The position numbers and the translations under genes were made by a program. Shown in pieces: positions 27,678-35,677 of a stretch of 64,000 nt of DNA. The notes below the pieces were generated by a model. It worked only from the letters and a program-made list of their open reading frames with translations. It was not told where the DNA came from and searched no databases. Each line of letters opens with the position of its first letter. Position 1 is the stretch's first letter. The stretch comes from Stutzerimonas stutzeri (GTDB taxonomy: Bacteria > Pseudomonadota > Gammaproteobacteria > Pseudomonadales > Pseudomonadaceae), in assembly GCF_018138085.1 (NCBI RefSeq), contig NZ_CP073105.1, positions 4,588,001 through 4,652,000 of the forward strand, in the 5' to 3' direction.

Positions 27678-28433
27678 ATGAAAAGCTATAAGAAGATTCT
27701 GCTGACCGCCGCCGCCACCCTGATGCTCGGCGCCAACGCCTTTGCCGCCGACAAGCTGCGCATCGGCACCGAGGGCGCCTACCCGCCGTTCAACCTGATC
27801 GACGCCAGCGGCCAGGTGGTCGGCTTCGACCTGGACATCGCCCACGCCCTCTGCGCCAAGATGGAAGTCGAGTGCGAAGTGGTCACCTCCGACTGGGACG
27901 GCATCATTCCCGCGCTGAACGCCGGCAAGTTCGATTTCCTCGCCGCCTCCATGTCGGTCACCGAAGAGCGCAAGCAGGCCGTCGACTTCACCGACCACTA
28001 CTACACCAACAAGCTGCAGTTCGTGGCGCCCAAGTCCGTCGACTTCAAGACCGACGAGAGCTACCTCAAAGGCAAGACGATCGGTGCCCAGCGGGCCACC
28101 ATCGCCGGCACCTGGCTGGAAGACAACATGGACGACGTCGTCGACATCAAGCTCTACGACACCCAGGAAAACGCCTACCTCGATCTGGCCTCGGGCCGAG
28201 TCGACGCCATCCTGGCCGACTCGTTCGTGCAGTGGGAATGGCTCAAGAGCGATGCTGGCAAGAACTTCGAATTCAAGGGCAAGCCGGTGTTCGACAACGA
28301 CAAGATCGCCATCGCAGTGCGCAAGGGCAACGACGAGCTGCGCCAGAAGCTGAACAAGGCGCTGGCGGAAATCCGGGCCGATGGCACCTACGAGAAACTG
28401 AACGCCAAGTACTTCCCTTTCGACATTTATTGA
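27678..28433 (+). CDS. Polar amino-acid ABC transporter substrate-binding protein
   Basis: 251 residues from MKSYKKILLTAAATLMLGAN, a signal peptide cleaved at AFAA. The mature start LRIGTEGAYPPFNLIDASG, then VGFDLDIAHALCAKME and the AIPAL-type DWDGIIPALNAGKFD are typical of lysine/arginine/ornithine- or histidine-binding proteins. An ATG at 27663 adds five residues and overlaps the ATPase stop; the 27678 start was preferred because a GGAG at 27665-27668 precedes it by 9 bases and gives a normal signal peptide. A strong hairpin follows the stop. Confidence 0.94.
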   Translation: MKSYKKILLTAAATLMLGANAFAADKLRIGTEGAYPPFNLIDASGQVVGFDLDIAHALCAKMEVECEVVTSDWDGIIPALNAGKFDFLAASMSVTEERKQAVDFTDHYYTNKLQFVAPKSVDFKTDESYLKGKTIGAQRATIAGTWLEDNMDDVVDIKLYDTQENAYLDLASGRVDAILADSFVQWEWLKSDAGKNFEFKGKPVFDNDKIAIAVRKGNDELRQKLNKALAEIRADGTYEKLNAKYFPFDIY

Positions 28434-28444
28434 TCCGTCTGAAT

Positions 28445-28480
28445 CAAAGCCCGGCCGCCAATCTGGCAGGTCGGGCTTTG
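28445..28480 (+). terminator. Intercistronic hairpin between binding protein and permease genes
   Basis: CAAAGCCCG (28445-28453) pairs perfectly with CGGGCTTTG (28472-28480), and the stem continues inward through GCCA/TGGC. The downstream bases GTGTTTG are only weakly U-rich. In ABC operons such a hairpin usually protects the binding-protein mRNA or attenuates reading into the permease genes, which would give more binding protein than membrane subunits. Confidence 0.7.
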
Positions 28481-28494
28481 GTGTTTGAGCCCAT

Positions 28495-29190
28495 ATGATT
28501 CCCGACCTTCATGGATTCGGTCCGGCGCTGGCCGCCGGCACCTGGATGACCATTCAGCTGGCCCTTGCATCCCTCACGCTGGGGCTGGTGCTCGGCCTGC
28601 TCGGCGCGCTTGCCAAGACCTCACCCTATGTCGCCCTGCGCTGGCTCGGCGGCACCTATTCGACCATCGTTCGTGGCGTACCCGAGCTGCTCTGGGTACT
28701 GCTGATCTATTTCGGCACCATCGGCCTGGTGCGGGGCATCGGTGAGATTTTCGGCATCGACAATCTGGCCCTCAACCCGTTCGCGGCCGGCACCATCGCC
28801 CTCGGCCTGTGTTTCGGCGCCTATGCCACGGAAGTCTTCCGCGGCGCGCTGCTGGCGATTCCCAAGGGGCATCGGGAAGCCGGCCTGGCGCTCGGCCTGG
28901 GCAAGCGGCGGATCTTTCTGCGGCTGATCCTGCCGCAGATGTGGCGCCTGGCCCTGCCCGGCCTGGGCAACCTGTTCATGATCCTGATGAAGGACACCGC
29001 GCTGGTATCGGTGATCGGTCTCGAGGAGATCATGCGCAGTTCGCAAATCGCCGTGACCGCCAGCAAGGAGCCCTTCACCTTCTTCCTCGTCGCGGCCTTT
29101 ATCTACCTGGGCCTGACCGTCATCGCCATGACCGCCATGTACTTTCTCGAGAAACGTGCCGGCCGCGGCTTCGCCAGGAGTACCGCATGA
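28495..29190 (+). CDS. Polar amino-acid ABC transporter permease 1 (HisQ-like)
   Basis: 231 residues with about five membrane helices. The cytoplasmic EAA loop is visible as KGHREAGLALGLGKRRIFLR followed by LILPQMWRLALPGLGN, and YSTIVRGVPELLWVLLIYFG is the HisQ-type segment between helices. It pairs with the following permease gene, whose start overlaps its stop (ATGA). Confidence 0.94.
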   Translation: MIPDLHGFGPALAAGTWMTIQLALASLTLGLVLGLLGALAKTSPYVALRWLGGTYSTIVRGVPELLWVLLIYFGTIGLVRGIGEIFGIDNLALNPFAAGTIALGLCFGAYATEVFRGALLAIPKGHREAGLALGLGKRRIFLRLILPQMWRLALPGLGNLFMILMKDTALVSVIGLEEIMRSSQIAVTASKEPFTFFLVAAFIYLGLTVIAMTAMYFLEKRAGRGFARSTA

Positions 29191-29876
29191 GCTGGGACCT
29201 GTTCATCAAGTGGCTACCGAGCTTTATGGAAGGCGCCTGGCTGACACTGCAGCTGGTCGGCGTTTCGGTCGTTGCCGGATTGATCCTGGCGCTGCCGCTG
29301 GGCATCGCGCGCTCGTCGCGTATTCTGGCGATACGCGCACTGCCTTACGGATACATCTTCTTCTTTCGCGGCACGCCGCTGCTGGTGCAGCTGTTCCTCG
29401 TCTACTACGGCATGGCGCAGTTCGAAGTCGTGCGCGAAAGCGTGCTCTGGCCGTATCTGCGTGAACCCTACTGGTGCGCGATCATCACCATGACCCTGCA
29501 TACCGCAGCGTACATAGCCGAGATTCTGCGTGGCGCGATTCAGAACGTGCCAGCCGGGGAAATCGAAGCGGCGCGCGCGCTCGGCATGTCCAGGCGCCAG
29601 GCGCTGTGGCACATCATCCTGCCACGGGCGGCACGCATCGGCCTGCCCGCCTACAGCAACGAAGTGATCCTGATGCTCAAGGCCAGTGCGCTGGCCAGTA
29701 CCATCACGCTGCTGGAGCTGACCGGCATGGCGCGCAAGATCGCCGCGCGCACCTACATGCACGAAGAAATGTTCCTCACCGCGGGCCTGATCTATCTGGT
29801 CATCGCCTTCGCGCTCATGCAGGGTTTCAAACTGCTGGAGCGCTGGCTGCGCGTCGACGCCTGCCAGGGGCGCTAG
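29187..29876 (+). CDS. Polar amino-acid ABC transporter permease 2 (HisM-like)
   Basis: 229 residues from the ATG at 29187, which overlaps the previous stop by four bases. HisM-type marks are FFFRGTPLLVQLFLVYYG and the EAA loop AGEIEAARALGMSRRQALWH followed by IILPRAARIGLPAYSNE. About five helices. The two permeases differ enough to form a heterodimer. A longer reading that starts inside the preceding gene is not supported. Confidence 0.94.
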   Translation: MSWDLFIKWLPSFMEGAWLTLQLVGVSVVAGLILALPLGIARSSRILAIRALPYGYIFFFRGTPLLVQLFLVYYGMAQFEVVRESVLWPYLREPYWCAIITMTLHTAAYIAEILRGAIQNVPAGEIEAARALGMSRRQALWHIILPRAARIGLPAYSNEVILMLKASALASTITLLELTGMARKIAARTYMHEEMFLTAGLIYLVIAFALMQGFKLLERWLRVDACQGR

Positions 29877-30027
29877 CGCCGCAACGAGCCAAGCCCGGGC
29901 CGCGCAGGCGCCGGGCGTCGGCCCGCCCCGCTTTCCCGCCCCCGGTGACCGATTTCGCCCCGTGGCGGAAATCCTGCGGCGCCGGCCGAGTCAGAACGCC
30001 CGATCTCCCTTGCCTACGAGAACAGCC

Positions 30028-30915
30028 ATGTCCGTCGACATCCAACGCATAGAAATGGATCAACTCGCCTGCTGGCGCATCCGCAATGGAGCGGCCGAAG
30101 TGCTCGTCGCCGAACAGGGTGCGCAAGTGCTCAGCTACCGCCACGGCGATGCACCGATCATCTGGCTCAGCGAAGACGCCGCCTTCGAGCGCGGTCAGGC
30201 GGTGCGCGGCGGAGTACCGGTGTGCTGGCCCTGGTTCGGCGACCTAGCGCGCAACCCGGAGCCGGTGCGCAATGCCTATCAGGGCAGCGCCCCCGCGCCG
30301 GCGCACGGGCTGGTACGCAACACCGACTGGCAGCTGCGGGACACGCGTAGCGACAGCGACAGCGCCACGCTGGAATTCGCCTGTGACACCGGCAGTCTTC
30401 CCGGCTGGCCGCATGCGGTCGAACTGAGCCTGCAGATCCGCCTGGACGAGCGTCTGCACCTGACGTTGAGCAGCCATAACCAGGGCCCGACGGCTGTCGC
30501 GCTGAGCCAGGCGCTGCACAGCTACTTCGCCATCAGCGACATTCGCCAGGTCGCGGTAGAAGGCCTCGACGGTCGCCCCTATATCGAGACCCTGGAAGCC
30601 TGGCAGCGACGCCAGCAAGAGGGCGATTTGCGCTTCGACAGTGAAACCGACCGCATCTACCTCGACCTGCCGCCAGTGCTATGCCTGCGCGATACGGGCC
30701 TTGGCCGCCGAATCATCCTGGAAACCCGGGGTTCGCGCTCGGCTGTACTGTGGAACCCCTGGATCGACAAGGCCCGGCGTCTGTCGCAATTCGCCGACGA
30801 TGCCTGGCAGCGCATGCTCTGCATCGAAACGGCCAACGTGATGGAGGATATGGTCGTGCTGGAAGCGGGAGCCCGCCACAGCCTGAGCGTGGCGATCGGC
30901 GTCGAAGCCCTGTAG
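30028..30915 (+). CDS. D-hexose-6-phosphate mutarotase
   Basis: 295 residues from MSVDIQRIEMDQLACW. It is a glucose-6-phosphate 1-epimerase-type member of the aldose 1-epimerase superfamily: VRGGVPVCWPWFGDL near residues 65-79, PAHGLVRNTDWQL with the catalytic His, and the ALHSYFAISDIRQVAVEGLDG region. It speeds the alpha/beta exchange of hexose 6-phosphates, a cytoplasmic housekeeping role. It stands alone between the ABC transporter and the oxidoreductase gene. The 222 bases downstream hold a small leader reading frame at their end. Confidence 0.9.
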   Translation: MSVDIQRIEMDQLACWRIRNGAAEVLVAEQGAQVLSYRHGDAPIIWLSEDAAFERGQAVRGGVPVCWPWFGDLARNPEPVRNAYQGSAPAPAHGLVRNTDWQLRDTRSDSDSATLEFACDTGSLPGWPHAVELSLQIRLDERLHLTLSSHNQGPTAVALSQALHSYFAISDIRQVAVEGLDGRPYIETLEAWQRRQQEGDLRFDSETDRIYLDLPPVLCLRDTGLGRRIILETRGSRSAVLWNPWIDKARRLSQFADDAWQRMLCIETANVMEDMVVLEAGARHSLSVAIGVEAL

Positions 30916-31055
30916 CGCCCTCCATGTCGCTCCCGCCGAGCGAAGAAGAATCAGGCGTCCAGGCGTATCGAATCTATACTGCAACACGGGCACTCCTCGC
31001 CGCGCGGGCTACCGGTGGCGAGCGGTGTTGCCCAGCCTGCCGGTTGCATTGCTCT

Positions 31056-31141
31056 GGAGGACTCTTGTCATGGAAGTCACGCTGACGCCCCCCAGCCAAC
31101 CCGCCCCCTGCCTGCATCAGCACCGCACTGATGCGTCATGA
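31056..31141 (+). CDS. Putative 23-codon leader peptide coupled to the FAD oxidoreductase
   Basis: A GGAGG site at 31056-31060 lies 9 bases before an ATG at 31070. The frame encodes MEVTLTPPSQPAPCLHQHRT plus DAS and stops at TGA 31139-31141, which overlaps the oxidoreductase ATG at 31138 (ATGA). The strong ribosome site belongs to this small frame, not to the larger gene, so the oxidoreductase is probably translated by coupling. The peptide is proline-rich and has CLHQH, a possible metal-binding patch. It might be a sensing leader, a mere coupling device, or a decayed gene start. Confidence 0.4.
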
Positions 31142-32217
31142 ACAATGACTTCGATCTGCTGTTGGCCGGCGCCGGCCACAGCCACCTCGGCGCACTGCGC
31201 CAATGGGCCAGCCGCGAACGTCCGGTAGGTCGCATCGGCCTGGTCTCGGCCGAGCCACACGCCTGGTATTCGGGCATGATGCCTGGCCTGATCGCCGAGC
31301 ACTATCAGCTCCGCCAATGCCGCGTCGCACTGCCCAAGCTGTGCGCCGCCGCGGAAGTGGAATTCATCCAGGGCACGATGGTCGCGCTGCTGCCCGAAGC
31401 GCCCGAGCTGCTCCTGGCAACCGGCGAGACCCTGCGCAGCACCTGGATGTCGCTCAACCTGGGCTCGTTGCCCTGGCTGCCCGAGCAATCGGGCGACGGC
31501 ATGGAGCTGCTCTCGGTCAAGCCCTTTGCCGATTTCATTCGCCGCTGGCAGCAATGGCAGGAAACGCCGGAGGCTGTGGCCATCCTCGGTGGCGGTGCAG
31601 CCGGCGTAGAACTGGCCTTGGCGATGGCCGAACGGCTACCGTCGGTCCACCTGTTCACCGCGAGCGACCTGCTTGCCGGACACCCGCCGCGCCTGCGCCG
31701 CCTGGCGCTGCGACATCTGCAAGCGGCCAGAGTCCAGGTACACGAACAGACACCGATCCAGGCGGTGCATGGCAATACCCTGATCGGTGACGGCCAGATC
31801 CGCTGGCGAGGCCGGCGGCTGGTCGTCGCCACGGGGCCCAACCCCATCGACTGGCTGCGCGATTCCGGTCTGCGCCTGGATGCTCGTGGCTTCATAGAAG
31901 TCACCCCGGCGCTGCAAAGCCGCTCGCATCCGCACGTGTTCGCCAGTGGCGATTGCGCCAGCCTGCCAGGCGCCGAGCGCAACGGCGTGCATGCGGTACG
32001 TCAGGCAGCGGTGCTTGCCACCAACCTCGGCAGGGCGGCGATCGGCCAGTCGCTGCGCCATTACCATCCTCAGCCCCACTGCCTCGCACTGCTGGCGGAT
32101 GGGCACCGCGGCGCCCTGCTGAGCTGGGCCTCCCTGACGGCCGATGGCAGGTGGCTGGGGTACTGGAAAGACCGTATCGACCGCGGCTTCATACGCCAAC
32201 TGGGTACCGATGCCTGA
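31138..32217 (+). CDS. FAD-dependent pyridine nucleotide-disulfide oxidoreductase, TIGR03169 (SelD N-terminal) type
   Basis: 359 residues. The N-terminal FAD motif is LLLAGAGHSHLGALRQW; the second Rossmann motif AILGGGAAGVELALAMAERL binds NAD(P)H near residues 145-165; the C-terminal FAD motif is VFASGDCASL. The GAGHSH opening and WYSGMMPGLIAEHY are typical of the domain fused N-terminally to SelD in some organisms. Here it stands alone and no selenophosphate synthetase domain or selD gene is in the window. Related stand-alone proteins are annotated as NDH-2-like dehydrogenases. Substrate unknown. Confidence 0.85.
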   Translation: MNNDFDLLLAGAGHSHLGALRQWASRERPVGRIGLVSAEPHAWYSGMMPGLIAEHYQLRQCRVALPKLCAAAEVEFIQGTMVALLPEAPELLLATGETLRSTWMSLNLGSLPWLPEQSGDGMELLSVKPFADFIRRWQQWQETPEAVAILGGGAAGVELALAMAERLPSVHLFTASDLLAGHPPRLRRLALRHLQAARVQVHEQTPIQAVHGNTLIGDGQIRWRGRRLVVATGPNPIDWLRDSGLRLDARGFIEVTPALQSRSHPHVFASGDCASLPGAERNGVHAVRQAAVLATNLGRAAIGQSLRHYHPQPHCLALLADGHRGALLSWASLTADGRWLGYWKDRIDRGFIRQLGTDA

Positions 32218-32222
32218 ACGGC

Positions 32223-32927
32223 TCAACCCAGCAGCTGCTGCAAACGCGCCTCGAGAAGGGCCGGAAACCGGTCGAACCAGACGCGATTGCGCGGCGAAGG
32301 ATGCGGCAATGGATACAGACGAAACGCCCGCGCAGCGCCCTGCTCCGTTGCCAGCTCGATCTCGAAGTACTGGGTGAAGCGCTCGTCCCGGCGCCAGAAC
32401 GCCTCGAGCTGCTGGCGCACCTCGCGTTCCTGCGCCAGGCCGAACCAGAGGAAGGCTTCGCGGCCGAGCGTGACGATGTCGCGGCCGTGCCAGTTCTCGA
32501 TAAGCAGCTGTTGCATGAGCGGCTGGAAGCGCCGTTTGACCGCCATCGACCAGGCGCGATTGCCCAGCGGCTTGTAGGGCACCGTGTTGACCCAGAAGAA
32601 TTCGTGGCCAAGCACGCGGCCAGCCTCGAAATCCGGCATGTCTTCGCCATGCAGATGCCGGTAGAGCACGCGGCGCACCAATTGCCCGCCCGCGCCGATG
32701 AACGGCTCACCGTGGCGAACTTCCTCGCGGCCGGGGTCGCGCCCAAAGAAGGCGACGGGCGCATCGACGCGGCCAAGGCCAACGATCGGCTCCAGCGGAT
32801 CCTTGTCGAATCTCCGGTAGACCTCGACGTCGATGCCTTCGGTCCTGGCCGCCAGCGCGCGGAAGGCCTCACGCTCGGCCTGATCGAGCTTAGCCGAGGC
32901 CGGCCGCCGCTCAGAGGTCGCTTTCAT
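32223..32927 (-). CDS. Uracil-DNA glycosylase superfamily protein
   Basis: 234 residues. UDG-fold motifs are FFGRDPGREEVRHGEPFIGAG (motif 1-like) and the C-terminal LPHPSPRN (motif 2, His loop). The protein contains no cysteine at all, so it cannot hold the 4Fe-4S cluster of family 4 and 5 enzymes. It may excise damaged bases, but the family position is uncertain and other roles are possible. Its start overlaps the upstream DUF3299 gene by 17 bases, implying cotranscription on the minus strand. It converges with the oxidoreductase gene, 5 bases apart. Confidence 0.82.
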   Translation of the reverse strand: MKATSERRPASAKLDQAEREAFRALAARTEGIDVEVYRRFDKDPLEPIVGLGRVDAPVAFFGRDPGREEVRHGEPFIGAGGQLVRRVLYRHLHGEDMPDFEAGRVLGHEFFWVNTVPYKPLGNRAWSMAVKRRFQPLMQQLLIENWHGRDIVTLGREAFLWFGLAQEREVRQQLEAFWRRDERFTQYFEIELATEQGAARAFRLYPLPHPSPRNRVWFDRFPALLEARLQQLLG

Positions 32928-33441
32928 CGACCACTGTCACCTGGTCCGCCGCGATCACATAGGCGGCGTCAGCCATGTCGTTGCTGACCGACTCGATCTG
33001 CAACCTGCCGTTCACCCAGAGCGGAGCATAGATATCGTCAAGGGTGATCCCCTGCGGATAGCGGACCATCACGATCTGATTGGGCGGTGGCGGCGGCACG
33101 TGGATACAGGCGCCGGGATAGGGCACCAGGAAGAATTCGGTACTGCGCCCCTGTGCGTCGGTCTCAAGCGGGACCGGATAGCCGCCGAGGCGAACCTGCT
33201 TGCCCGCCAGCGACGGGACGGTCTTGGCCGAATACATCACCGCGGGCAGCCCCGCGTCCTGTTTGAGCCCTCCCTGGTCACTGAAACCACGGGATTCCGG
33301 AGAGTCGTGCTCGATTTCCAGCATCTCCTCCAGCGCCTTGCGATCCTCCGCGGGCATCAGCTCGAGCCAGTCGAGTTCAGCCGGGGCGGCGTGAAGCAAC
33401 GGGGTGAAAGACAGCAACAGGAATAGAAATAGCGGGCGCAT
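32911..33441 (-). CDS. DUF3299 family secreted protein
   Basis: 176 residues from the ATG at 33441; an earlier TTG adds three residues. A signal peptide (MRPLFLFLLLSFTPLLHAAP) is followed by the DUF3299 pattern DWLELMPAEDRKALEEM, KQVRLGGYPVPLE, FFLVPYPGACIHVPPPPPNQ and WVNGRLQIE. The family is periplasmic, with a conserved cysteine-histidine pair (GACIH). Its function is not known. It overlaps the glycosylase gene and stands 53 bases after the membrane stress protein gene. Confidence 0.88.
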   Translation of the reverse strand: MRPLFLFLLLSFTPLLHAAPAELDWLELMPAEDRKALEEMLEIEHDSPESRGFSDQGGLKQDAGLPAVMYSAKTVPSLAGKQVRLGGYPVPLETDAQGRSTEFFLVPYPGACIHVPPPPPNQIVMVRYPQGITLDDIYAPLWVNGRLQIESVSNDMADAAYVIAADQVTVVDESDL

Positions 33442-33494
33442 GAGAACCAAGTGCTGAGGGAACGGGGCCGCAACAGGGCGCGGCCCCGTACGGG

Positions 33495-33746
33495 TCAGTG
33501 CTTACGGCTGGTCACCATGCCGTAGATCACCAGCAGGATGATCGCACCGACCACCGCACCGATAAAGCCTGCACCCTCGCCCGCCTCGTAGAGGCCCAGA
33601 GCCTGGCCGCCGTAAGTGGCCAGCAGCGAGCCGCCGATACCCAGCAGGATGGTCATGATCCAGCCCATGCTGTCGTTGCCGGGCTTCAGGAAGCGTGCGA
33701 TGAGGCCTACGATCAGGCCGATGATGATGGTTCCGATGATGCCCAT
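33495..33746 (-). CDS. GlsB/YeaQ/YmgE family stress response membrane protein
   Basis: 83 residues from the ATG at 33746, which has an AGGAG site just upstream. Three glycine-rich membrane segments are evident: MGIIGTIIIGLIVGLIARFL, WIMTILLGIGGSLLATYGG and FIGAVVGAIILLVIYGMV. KPGNDSMGW after helix 1 is the family's conserved loop. Members are induced by stress and have no known enzymatic role. Confidence 0.93.
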   Translation of the reverse strand: MGIIGTIIIGLIVGLIARFLKPGNDSMGWIMTILLGIGGSLLATYGGQALGLYEAGEGAGFIGAVVGAIILLVIYGMVTSRKH

Positions 33747-33847
33747 TGGCGATCTCCTCAAGTCCGAAAATATGCGTTACGTATTCTCGGACAGGAGGCG
33801 AGCTAGCCAGTTCGCCAGCGATTCGATCAAGCCAGACGATCGGAGGA

Positions 33848-34933
33848 TCAATCGCGGCCGATCAGTGACTCGACAGCCGTGATCTGCCGGTCCAGCGTGG
33901 CGCGATCCGGGCAGCGCAGCGTGGCGTGGCCGACCTTGCGACCGGCCTTGAATGCCTTGCCGTAGTGGTGCAGGTGGCAATCCTCGATGGCGATCACCTT
34001 CTCGACCGCAGGCACTTCATCAATGAAATTGATCATCGCGCTTTCGCCCAGCTTGGCCGTCGAGCCCAGCGGCAGGCCGGTTACGGCGCGCAGATGGTTT
34101 TCGAACTGGCTGCACTCGGCGCCTTCGATGGTCCAGTGACCGGAGTTGTGCACCCGCGGCGCGATCTCGTTGGCTTTCAGGCCACCGTCGACTTCGAAGA
34201 ACTCGAAGGCCAGCACGCCGACGTAGTCGAGCTGCTTGAGCACGCGACCGACATAGTCCTCGGCCAGCGCCTGCAGTGGATGATTGCTGCTGGCCACCGA
34301 CAACCGCAGGATGCCGGCTTCATGGGTGTTGTGGACCAGCGGGTAGAAGCAGGTCTCGCCGTCACGGCCCCGAACGGCGATCAGCGAGACCTCGCCACTG
34401 AAGGGCACGAAGCCTTCAAGGATGCAGGGCACGCTGCCCAGCTCGGCGAAGGCATTGGCGACATCGGCCGGTTTGCGCAGGACCTTCTGTCCCTTGCCGT
34501 CGTAGCCCAGGGTGCGCGTCTTGAGTACGGCCGGCAGGCCGATGCTGGCCGCGGCGGCGTCGAGGTCGGCCTGGGACTGGATATCGGCAAACTCCGGCGT
34601 GGGGATACCGAGATCCTTGAACATGGACTTTTCGAACCATCGGTCGCGGGCGATACGCAGCGCCTCGGCGCTCGGGTAGACCGGCACGAACTGCGACAGG
34701 AAGGCGACGGTCTCGGCCGGCACGCTTTCGAACTCGAAGGTCACCAGGTCGACCTCGTCGGCCAGCTGGCGCAGGTGATCCTGATCGCTGTAGTCCGCCC
34801 GCAGGTGTTCGCCGAGGGCGGCGGCGCAGGCGTCCGGGGCAGGATCGAGGAAGGCGAAGTTCATCCCCAGCGGGGTCCCCGCCAAGGCGAGCATGCGGCC
34901 CAGCTGGCCGCCACCGATTACGCCGATCTTCAT
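33848..34933 (-). CDS. purK: N5-carboxyaminoimidazole ribonucleotide synthase
   Basis: 361 residues. PurK carboxylates AIR with ATP and bicarbonate in purine synthesis. The ATP-grasp fold is seen as IGVIGGGQLGRMLALAG at the N-terminus, LKTRTLGYDGKGQ and LEGFVPFSGEVSLIAVR in the lid, and APRVHNSGHWTIEGAECSQF near the active site. It starts immediately after the purE stop with no gap. Confidence 0.97.
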   Translation of the reverse strand: MKIGVIGGGQLGRMLALAGTPLGMNFAFLDPAPDACAAALGEHLRADYSDQDHLRQLADEVDLVTFEFESVPAETVAFLSQFVPVYPSAEALRIARDRWFEKSMFKDLGIPTPEFADIQSQADLDAAAASIGLPAVLKTRTLGYDGKGQKVLRKPADVANAFAELGSVPCILEGFVPFSGEVSLIAVRGRDGETCFYPLVHNTHEAGILRLSVASSNHPLQALAEDYVGRVLKQLDYVGVLAFEFFEVDGGLKANEIAPRVHNSGHWTIEGAECSQFENHLRAVTGLPLGSTAKLGESAMINFIDEVPAVEKVIAIEDCHLHHYGKAFKAGRKVGHATLRCPDRATLDRQITAVESLIGRD

Positions 34934-35425
34934 TTACGCGTCCCTCGGGTCCGGGTTGTCGAGCACGGTCTGGGTCTGTTCGTCGCGGAATGCCTTCAGC
35001 GCGGCGTGATATTCGGGGAATTCATGGCCGAGGATACTGGCCGAGAGCAGCGCCGCGTTGACCGCGCCCGCCTTGCCGATGGCCAGGGTGGCGACCGGCA
35101 CACCGGCCGGCATCTGCACGATCGACAACAGCGAATCCACACCTGAAAGCATCGAGGACTGCACCGGCACGCCGAGTACCGGCAGGTGCGTCTTGGCCGC
35201 GCACATGCCCGGTAGGTGAGCGGCGCCGCCAGCACCGGCGATGATCACGCGCAAGCCGCGCGCTTCGGCCTGTTCGGCGTACTGGAACAACAGATCGGGC
35301 GTGCGGTGCGCGGACACCACGGTGACTTCGTGCGGAATGCCGAGCTTCTCCAGCATGTCTGCGGTGTGGCTCAAGGTGGACCAGTCGGACTTGGAGCCCA
35401 TGATCACGCCTACCAGTGCGGTCAT
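34934..35425 (-). CDS. purE: N5-carboxyaminoimidazole ribonucleotide mutase
   Basis: 163 residues. Opening [17 protein letters not shown], the [12 protein letters not shown] active-site segment and [20 protein letters not shown] identify class I PurE, which moves the carboxylate from N5 to C4 of CAIR. It is the first gene of the purEK pair. The ATG at 35425 is preceded by GAGAGG. The leader contains a perfect 11-bp hairpin at 35468-35493. Confidence 0.97.
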   Translation of the reverse strand: MTALVGVIMGSKSDWSTLSHTADMLEKLGIPHEVTVVSAHRTPDLLFQYAEQAEARGLRVIIAGAGGAAHLPGMCAAKTHLPVLGVPVQSSMLSGVDSLLSIVQMPAGVPVATLAIGKAGAVNAALLSASILGHEFPEYHAALKAFRDEQTQTVLDNPDPRDA

Positions 35426-35467
35426 CGTCGTGCCTCTCTTCGGCGCCTACCGGCGCATCAGGAACAA

Positions 35468-35493
35468 CGGCCGCGCTGAAAACAGCGCGGCCG
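35468..35493 (-). promoter_or_regulatory. Perfect hairpin in the purEK leader
   Basis: CGGCCGCGCTG (35468-35478) pairs perfectly over 11 bp with CAGCGCGGCCG (35483-35493) around a four-base loop, TTTT on the purE sense strand. It lies 43 bases before the purE start codon and has no U-run after it in either direction. A TATACT hexamer is visible upstream on the same strand, so the hairpin is probably in the 5' untranslated mRNA. It could bind a protein or ligand or stabilise the message; no known riboswitch consensus was recognised. Confidence 0.5.
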
Positions 35494-35677
35494 TGCAGGT
35501 ACATGGCCGGAACCGGTCCGACCGAAGGCCGCGCAGTATAGCGCAAGCCCCCGTCCGCCGGCACCCGCGACCGTGTGTCCGGCCCCCTTGTCGATCGCAG
35601 CGGGAATTGCTCGGCGTCAATTGTGGGAGCACGGCCGCGGCGCAGACTGGCGGCTCCCGAGGCAAAGGAGATTCCCC

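Noticed and set aside
35426..35560. ZTP (pfl) riboswitch before purE
   Set aside because: The conserved GGGUCGUGACUGGCG-type core of that riboswitch was not seen. Only a plain hairpin is present.
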